From positions 1 through 28,763 of the forward strand of contig CAYRTP010000009.1 in assembly GCA_964427175.1 (NCBI GenBank): DNA of 28,763 nt, written 5' to 3'. The position numbers were made by a program, and so were the translations under genes. The notes under the pieces were generated by a model. It was not told the DNA's origin, searched no databases, and was given only the letters and a program-made list of their open reading frames with translations. Shown here piece by piece: positions 24,373-28,763 of this stretch. This DNA is from CAMEON01 sp964427175 (lineage in GTDB: Bacteria; Bacillota; Clostridia; Oscillospirales; CAG-272). Each line of letters starts with the position of its first letter. Within the stretch, counting starts at the first letter, position 1.

Positions 24373-25293
24373 TCACCCTTCCGCCAAATACTCCTCCGCA
24401 AAATGCACCGCCACCGCGCCGTCGCCTACGGCGGTGACCACCTGGCGCAGGGCCTTGGTCCGCACGTCGCCCACGGCGTAGACACCGGGGAGATTGGTTT
24501 TGGTGGTCTCGTCAGCCTTGATATAGCCCCCCTCGTCCAGGTCCAGCTGACCGCCGAACAGCTCGGTGTTGGGCTTGCGTCCGATGCTGACGAAAATGCC
24601 GTCGCAGGTCAGGTCGGTGACCTCCCCCGTCTTGAGGTTCTTCACCTTCGCGCCCTGAATACGGCCATCCACCGTGTAGGACTCCACCGCGCTGTCCCAC
24701 AGGAAGGTGACGTTCTCGGCCTTCATGAGGGGCTCGTGGTAGATGCGGGTGGCCCGCAGGGTGTCCCGACGGTGGATTACCGTGACCTTGGAAGCCAGGC
24801 GGGAGAGGTAGAGCGCGTCTGCCGCCGCGGTGTTGCCGCCGCCGACCACCACGACCTCCTTGCCCTTGTAGAACCGCCCGTCGCAGTGAGCGCAGTAGTG
24901 GAGTCCGCGGCCCACGAGGGATTCCTCCCCCGCAATCCCCAGGGTACGGGGATCCGCCCCCGTGGCCACCACCACGGTGCGGGCGAACAGCACGTCATCG
25001 GTGGTGACCACCCGCTTGACCTCCCCCTCCAGGGTGACCTTGGTGACCTCGGCGTAGATGGTGGCGGCACCGAACCGCTCGGCCCCCGCCTGCATCTTCA
25101 TGCCTAAGGTGAAGCCCTCTACCCCTTCCTCGAAGCCGGGGTAATTGTCGATGATATCGGTCAGGGCCATCTGCCCGCCGATGGACATTTTCTCAATGAC
25201 GGCCACGTCCAGTCCCGCTCTGGCGGCGTACAGCGCGGCGGTGTACCCGGCGGGTCCTCCGCCGATGATGAGCATATCGTATATCCGTTCCAT
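24373..25293 (-). CDS. trxB: Thioredoxin reductase (NADPH, FAD)
   Basis: This flavoenzyme passes electrons from NADPH to thioredoxin in the cytoplasm. The 306-residue protein shows the FAD-binding GGGPAG (11-16), the redox-active CAHC in HYCAHCDG (134-137; CATC or CAVC in many relatives), the nucleotide-binding GGGNTAAA (151-158) with HRRDTLRA (174-181) and the C-terminal FAD motif YAVGDVR (272-278). The HRRD arginines fit NADPH preference. AGGAGG is six bases before the ATG, so in-frame ATGs up to 21 codons upstream are rejected; they also overlap the promoter. No thioredoxin gene lies beside it. It has its own strong promoter; the sigma-like gene follows after about 113 bp. Confidence 0.95.
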   Translation of the reverse strand: MERIYDMLIIGGGPAGYTAALYAARAGLDVAVIEKMSIGGQMALTDIIDNYPGFEEGVEGFTLGMKMQAGAERFGAATIYAEVTKVTLEGEVKRVVTTDDVLFARTVVVATGADPRTLGIAGEESLVGRGLHYCAHCDGRFYKGKEVVVVGGGNTAAADALYLSRLASKVTVIHRRDTLRATRIYHEPLMKAENVTFLWDSAVESYTVDGRIQGAKVKNLKTGEVTDLTCDGIFVSIGRKPNTELFGGQLDLDEGGYIKADETTKTNLPGVYAVGDVRTKALRQVVTAVGDGAVAVHFAEEYLAEG

Positions 25294-25327
25294 GGAATAC
25301 CTCCTGTAGTTGGTTTTATTTGCTTCC

Positions 25328-25356
25328 ATTATAAAGAAAATACCCCCGTTTGTCAA
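25328..25356 (-). promoter_or_regulatory. Consensus sigma-A promoter of trxB
   Basis: On the minus strand TTGACA (25351-25356), exactly 17 bp, and TATAAT (25328-25333) lie 35 bp before the trxB start codon. Both hexamers match consensus perfectly, so strong housekeeping expression is expected unless repressed. Confidence 0.9.
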
Positions 25357-25364
25357 GGGGTATT
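25339..25364. promoter_or_regulatory. Operator-like inverted repeat around the trxB -35 box
   Basis: AATACCCC (25339-25346) and GGGGTATT (25357-25364) form a perfect 8-bp inverted repeat with arm centres 18 bp apart. One arm is in the promoter spacer and the other lies directly upstream of the -35 box. This geometry fits a dimeric repressor binding over the promoter. It could also be a chance palindrome, and the regulator is not identifiable from the window. Confidence 0.4.
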
Positions 25365-25408
25365 CAGTATGAAATCGCTGTCGTCGTCCTTTTGTTGTGG
25401 GAAAGCTC

Positions 25409-25437
25409 TTGACAAAATTCCCTCAATATGGTATCAT
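25409..25437 (+). promoter_or_regulatory. Sigma-A promoter of the AT-rich orphan gene
   Basis: TTGACA (25409-25414), a 17-bp spacer and TATCAT (25432-25437) lie 45 bp before the ATG at 25483. The -35 is perfect and the -10 matches 5 of 6. It points away from the trxB promoter. Confidence 0.8.
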
Positions 25438-25482
25438 ACATACAAGGCTGCTGACCGCAAACGAAACATATTTGGAGGACTC

Positions 25483-26139
25483 ATGCGCATGAAAAAAAGC
25501 AAATATCTTGTTCGTTGTTTTCTATGCTTCGGTGTTTACTTTGTTGCGTTTATCCTTTTTGTTGGGTTAAAGTTATCAACTGGCGAAACAAAGACATCGT
25601 TTTTTGCAAACATTTCTGAAATAGCGGCCAATGAAGAATACGTATATATTTTAGATGATCGAAATACAACATTAAGTGCATATAAAAACAACGGCGATTT
25701 TGTTTGGTGTAAGGATTTTTCATCAACAGGAGATAGTCGTATTTTTTGCGATGCTACCGGTTCAATCTGTCGATTCGACGTAAAGGAAAGGACCGTATGG
25801 GTGTATGACGAGCAAGGGATTGAGATAAATCGTTATAAAGCGTCGCATGCGGAGCTTATTGATAACCAAACTCTTGATAAAAATAAGCAAAAAAGTATCG
25901 AAATCGACGGCATGGATCATATGGAATATGTTTTGCAAAAAAACATATTTGCCGATAGTACCATGCATGTTTTGCGAAACGGAGAAACAATCACTCGTTT
26001 TGTTGTAGAGTCTTGGGAAAGTCATGTTATATGGTATATCATCGTAATTGCAGTGATTTTGTTGATGTTTTACGGAGTGTATAATCTTGCTTGTTTTTTA
26101 CTTCACAAACACGGATTGATGAATAGTTCGACAAAATAG
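25483..26139 (+). CDS. AT-rich orphan membrane protein with possible beta-propeller-like segment
   Basis: The protein has 218 residues from MRMKKSKYLV. GGAGG lies four bases before this ATG and ten before the ATG two codons on; a longer in-frame start at 25369 would run through the promoter and is rejected. Membrane helices are near residues 9-29 and 183-207, with an outside loop of about 150 residues between them. The loop holds repeating aromatic strands (EEYVYILDDRNTTLSAY, GDFVWCKDF, RTVWVYDEQG) that resemble one or two beta-propeller blades. I do not recognise a family. The DNA is visibly AT-rich next to GC-rich neighbours, and the gene has its own promoter and terminator, which suggests a recently acquired single gene. 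Confidence 0.75.
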   Translation: MRMKKSKYLVRCFLCFGVYFVAFILFVGLKLSTGETKTSFFANISEIAANEEYVYILDDRNTTLSAYKNNGDFVWCKDFSSTGDSRIFCDATGSICRFDVKERTVWVYDEQGIEINRYKASHAELIDNQTLDKNKQKSIEIDGMDHMEYVLQKNIFADSTMHVLRNGETITRFVVESWESHVIWYIIVIAVILLMFYGVYNLACFLLHKHGLMNSSTK

Positions 26140-26160
26140 AATATTTCTTCCGTTCCTATA

Positions 26161-26204
26161 CAGCAAAAGGCCGTATTTGTCAATACCTTTTGCTGTTTTC
26201 TTTT
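26161..26204 (+). terminator. Intrinsic terminator of the AT-rich orphan gene
   Basis: CAGCAAAAGG (26161-26170) pairs perfectly with CCTTTTGCTG (26186-26195), followed by TTTTCTTTT. It starts 21 bp after the stop codon and separates this gene from the MFS/GH2 pair. Confidence 0.9.
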
Positions 26205-26242
26205 CAAAACCTCACCCACCCTTCACGCTGAAAGGAGCCGCC

Positions 26243-27559
26243 ATGAAAACCACGTCCTCCCGCGCCAGATTCTACGCTTCCCTCGTCATCTTCGGCCTCG
26301 TGGGCCAGATCGCCTGGGTGGTGGAGAATATGTACTTCAACGTCTTCATCTACAAGATGTTCCACGCCTCCCCCGCCGACATTTCGGCCATGGTCATGGC
26401 CTCCGCCGTGGCGGCTACCGTGACCACCCTGCTCATGGGTGCCCTGTCGGACAAGCTGGGACGGCGGAAGGTCTTCATCGCGGGCGGGTATATCCTGTGG
26501 GGCATCTCCATTTTGTCCTTCGCCTTGATCCGCGAGGATACCGTGGGGCTTCTGTTCCCCGCCGCCTCGGTGTCGGCGGTCTGCGTCACCGCGGTGATCA
26601 TCATGGACTGCGTCATGACCTTCTTCGGCTCCACCGCCAACGATGCCTGCTTCAACGCCTGGCTCACCGACTCCACCACCCACCAAAACCGCGGTGCCGC
26701 CGAGGGCATCAACGCCATGATGCCCCTGGTGGCCATCCTGGCCGTATTCGGCGGATTCATGGGCTTTGACCTGGGAGAGCCATCCAGCTGGACCGCGATC
26801 TTCGCCATCATCGGCGTAGCCGTCACGGTCATCGGCGTGGCGGGCTTCTTCCTCATTGAGGAACCCCATAAGAAGGCCGACGGAACCAACCGCTACTTCG
26901 CCAACATCCTCTACGGCTTCCGCCCCTCGGTGGTCCGCGCCAATCCTTGGCTCTACCTCCTGCTCATCGCCTTCGCCCTGTTCGGCATCTCCATTCAGAT
27001 CTTCATGCCCTACCTCATCCTCTACTACACCGAGGGCCTGCGCATGGAGGGCTACGTTCTCATCATGGCCCCCGCCATTATCCTGGCCTCGGTCTGCACC
27101 GTCCTGTGGGGACGGCTCCACGACAAGGTGGGCTTCCGCCGCTCGGTGCTCCCCGCCCTGGGGATGCTCTGCGCGGGGTATATCCTGCTCTACTTCTTCC
27201 GCTCCACTCCCCTGGTCTTCGTGGGTTCCCTCCTTATGATGTGCGGCTACCTGGCGGGCTCGGCGGTCTTTGGGGCGGTCATCCGCGACTACACCCCCGA
27301 GGGGCGGGCGGGTATGTTCCAGGGCCTTCGCATCGTGGGACAGGTCCTCATCCCCGGAGTGATCGGTCCCGCCATCGGCGCGTGGGTGCTCCGCAACGCC
27401 GAGACCGTCATCGGGGACGACGGCACCGAGGCCTTCGTGCCCAATCAGAACATCTTCCTCGCCGCCCTGGTCGCGGCGGTAGTGCTGGGGCTGTTTTTGG
27501 CTCTGCTGCTCCGCATCATGAAAAAATCCGCTTCGGAGGCCCGCCATGAAGGACAATAA
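26243..27559 (+). CDS. Major facilitator superfamily sugar-type transporter
   Basis: The 438-residue protein has about 12 hydrophobic helices. The MFS signature is seen after the second helix (MGALSDKLGRRKV) and a matching loop after the eighth (GRLHDKVGFRRSV). A central charged loop (EEPHKKADGTNRY) divides the two halves. AAAGGAG lies five bases before the ATG. The length is typical for the superfamily. Its last 14 bases overlap the start of a GH2 glycosidase gene, so the substrate is probably an oligosaccharide or glycoside that the enzyme then cleaves in the cytoplasm. The exact sugar cannot be read from the sequence. A proton- or sodium-coupled importer is more likely than a drug exporter because of this context. 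Confidence 0.88.
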   Translation: MKTTSSRARFYASLVIFGLVGQIAWVVENMYFNVFIYKMFHASPADISAMVMASAVAATVTTLLMGALSDKLGRRKVFIAGGYILWGISILSFALIREDTVGLLFPAASVSAVCVTAVIIMDCVMTFFGSTANDACFNAWLTDSTTHQNRGAAEGINAMMPLVAILAVFGGFMGFDLGEPSSWTAIFAIIGVAVTVIGVAGFFLIEEPHKKADGTNRYFANILYGFRPSVVRANPWLYLLLIAFALFGISIQIFMPYLILYYTEGLRMEGYVLIMAPAIILASVCTVLWGRLHDKVGFRRSVLPALGMLCAGYILLYFFRSTPLVFVGSLLMMCGYLAGSAVFGAVIRDYTPEGRAGMFQGLRIVGQVLIPGVIGPAIGAWVLRNAETVIGDDGTEAFVPNQNIFLAALVAAVVLGLFLALLLRIMKKSASEARHEGQ

Positions 27560-28763
27560 GACCATCCACCTCCTCACCCCCGAGGGCGAAGCCCTGGCGG
27601 GGGTGTCCTGTCCCTGGAATACCTACCCCCGCCCCCAGATGCGGCGGGATTCCTTCCTCTGCCTCAACGGGGAATGGGAGGTCACCCTCGACGGCGGCGA
27701 AGCCCGCCCCATTTTGGTCCCCTTCCCCCCCGAGTCCCTGCTGTCGGGCATCTGTATGCCCCCACGGGACGTGGTCGCCATGATGTACCGCAGGAGCTTC
27801 ACCCTCCCCGAGGGCTTCCGACGCGGTCGGGTGCTTTTGCACTTCGGGGCGGTGGATCAGTCCGCCCGCGTCTTTCTCAATGACCGCTATCTCGGCCAGC
27901 ACGACGGGGGCTACGAGGCCTTCTCCTTTGACATCACCGACTGCCTGCAGGCCGAAAACCGCCTGGTGGTGGAGTGTTGGGACTGCCTGAAGCCCCACAT
28001 CCTCCCCTACGGCAAGCAACGCCGTGACCGAGGCGGGATGTGGTACACCCCCGTGTCGGGCATCTGGCAGACGGTCTGGCTGGAATCGGTTCCCGAGACC
28101 TATATCCGTTCCCTCCGCATCGACACAACCAACGATACCGCCGCCATCACAGCCGAGGGCGTGAGCCACGGCACCGTGACGGTCACCACCCCCGAAGGCC
28201 CCCTGTCCGTCCCCCTGAGGGACGGTAAAGCCCTCGTCACCATCCCCTCCCCCCGCCTGTGGTCCCCCGAGGATCCCTACCTCTACGAGTTCACGGTTGA
28301 GGCGGGCGAGGACCGCGTGGAGTCCTACTTCGCCCTCCGCACCCTGGAGATCAAGGAGGTCGGCGGCATCCCCCGCCTCTGCCTCAACGGCAAGCCCTAC
28401 TTTTTCCACGCCCTCCTGGACCAGGGCTATTTCAGCGACGGCATCTACACCCCCGCCGCCCCCGAGTCCTACACCCGCGACATTCTCGCCATGAAGGAGC
28501 TGGGCTTCAACACCCTCCGCAAGCACATCAAGGTGGAGCCCGAGCAGTTCTACTATGACTGCGACCGCCTGGGTATGGTGGTCATGCAGGACATGGTCAA
28601 CAACGGCCGCTACTCCTTCCTCCGCGACACCGCCCTGCCCACCGTCGGCATAAAATCCCTGTCGGATAAGCGTCTCCACAAGGACAAGGAAACCCGCGAG
28701 GCCTTTCTGCGGGGCATGGAGTCCACCGTCCGTCAGCTCTACAATCACCCCTGCATCTGCTAC
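27546..28763 (+). CDS. Glycoside hydrolase family 2 enzyme, cut by the window end
   Basis: An open frame of 406 codons starts at 27546 (GGAGG six bases upstream) and continues past the window. It shows the GH2 order: a jelly-roll sugar-binding domain with LCLNGEWEV, MMYRRSF, LHFGAVDQSARVFLND and GGYEAFSFDIT; the WYTPVSGIWQTVWLE motif; an Ig-like domain ending near SPEDPYLYEF; and the start of the TIM barrel with LCLNGKPYFFHALLDQGY and MKELGFNTLRKH. The catalytic acid/base (NE) and the nucleophile lie beyond the edge, so activity cannot be judged. No signal peptide is present, so it works in the cytoplasm. It overlaps the transporter gene by 14 bases and is probably translationally coupled to it. 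Beta-galactosidase, beta-glucuronidase or beta-mannosidase type cannot be decided. Confidence 0.92.
   Translation, partial: MKDNKTIHLLTPEGEALAGVSCPWNTYPRPQMRRDSFLCLNGEWEVTLDGGEARPILVPFPPESLLSGICMPPRDVVAMMYRRSFTLPEGFRRGRVLLHFGAVDQSARVFLNDRYLGQHDGGYEAFSFDITDCLQAENRLVVECWDCLKPHILPYGKQRRDRGGMWYTPVSGIWQTVWLESVPETYIRSLRIDTTNDTAAITAEGVSHGTVTVTTPEGPLSVPLRDGKALVTIPSPRLWSPEDPYLYEFTVEAGEDRVESYFALRTLEIKEVGGIPRLCLNGKPYFFHALLDQGYFSDGIYTPAAPESYTRDILAMKELGFNTLRKHIKVEPEQFYYDCDRLGMVVMQDMVNNGRYSFLRDTALPTVGIKSLSDKRLHKDKETREAFLRGMESTVRQLYNHPCICY

Noticed and set aside
26204..27577. A long minus-strand frame opposite the MFS transporter
   Set aside because: Its translation is a His/Gly/Glu-rich shadow with no domain or membrane segments, while the plus-strand frame has 12 helices and MFS motifs. 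The minus-strand frame at 27516-28748 is likewise a shadow of the GH2 gene.

Overview
The window looks like chromosomal DNA from a GC-rich Gram-positive anaerobe, most likely a gut-type Clostridia (Oscillospirales or a related lineage). The support is strong AGGAGG-type ribosome binding sites, a perfect sigma-A promoter (TTGACA-17-TATAAT) before trxB, PlsY-type phospholipid synthesis, secreted MBG-repeat/transglutaminase proteins and a GH2/MFS sugar cluster. The taxonomic assignment is inference. I found no tRNA, rRNA, CRISPR array, transposase or phage gene.

Left part (259-18050, all minus strand): eight genes read in one direction with short gaps or overlaps, ending in a strong terminator near 113-174. 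In transcription order they are: a three-TM membrane protein; a coupled one-TM protein; a 1123-residue fusion of a GH3-like module, a TM hairpin and an AAA-like domain without Walker motifs; a membrane-anchored McrB-like AAA+ ATPase; a DUF2357-like/coiled-coil protein; a second membrane-anchored AAA+ ATPase whose AAA module is identical to the first; a protein with two transglutaminase modules plus MBG repeats; and a 1736-residue MBG-repeat/transglutaminase protein. This is the most unusual part of the window. Its layout (cytoplasmic, membrane-tethered AAA+ proteins beside exported transglutaminase-fold proteins) recalls MoxR/DUF58/transglutaminase operons, but it is built from different parts. 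I infer a cell-envelope or surface-protein machine. A nuclease-less McrBC relative is the alternative.

Middle part: a long CvpA-like membrane protein (18307-19812, minus) with its own extended -10 promoter; plsY (minus) with its own terminator; and deoC (plus), divergent from plsY. A ~155-bp intergenic repeat with two hairpins occurs twice (near 18113 and 21551), with compensating base changes in one stem.

Right part: a sigma-70-like factor with a long extra C-terminal region, translationally coupled to a small membrane protein (minus); trxB (minus) with a near-perfect promoter and an operator-like inverted repeat; a divergent AT-rich orphan membrane protein gene with its own promoter and terminator; then an MFS transporter overlapping a GH2 glycosidase gene that runs off the end (plus).
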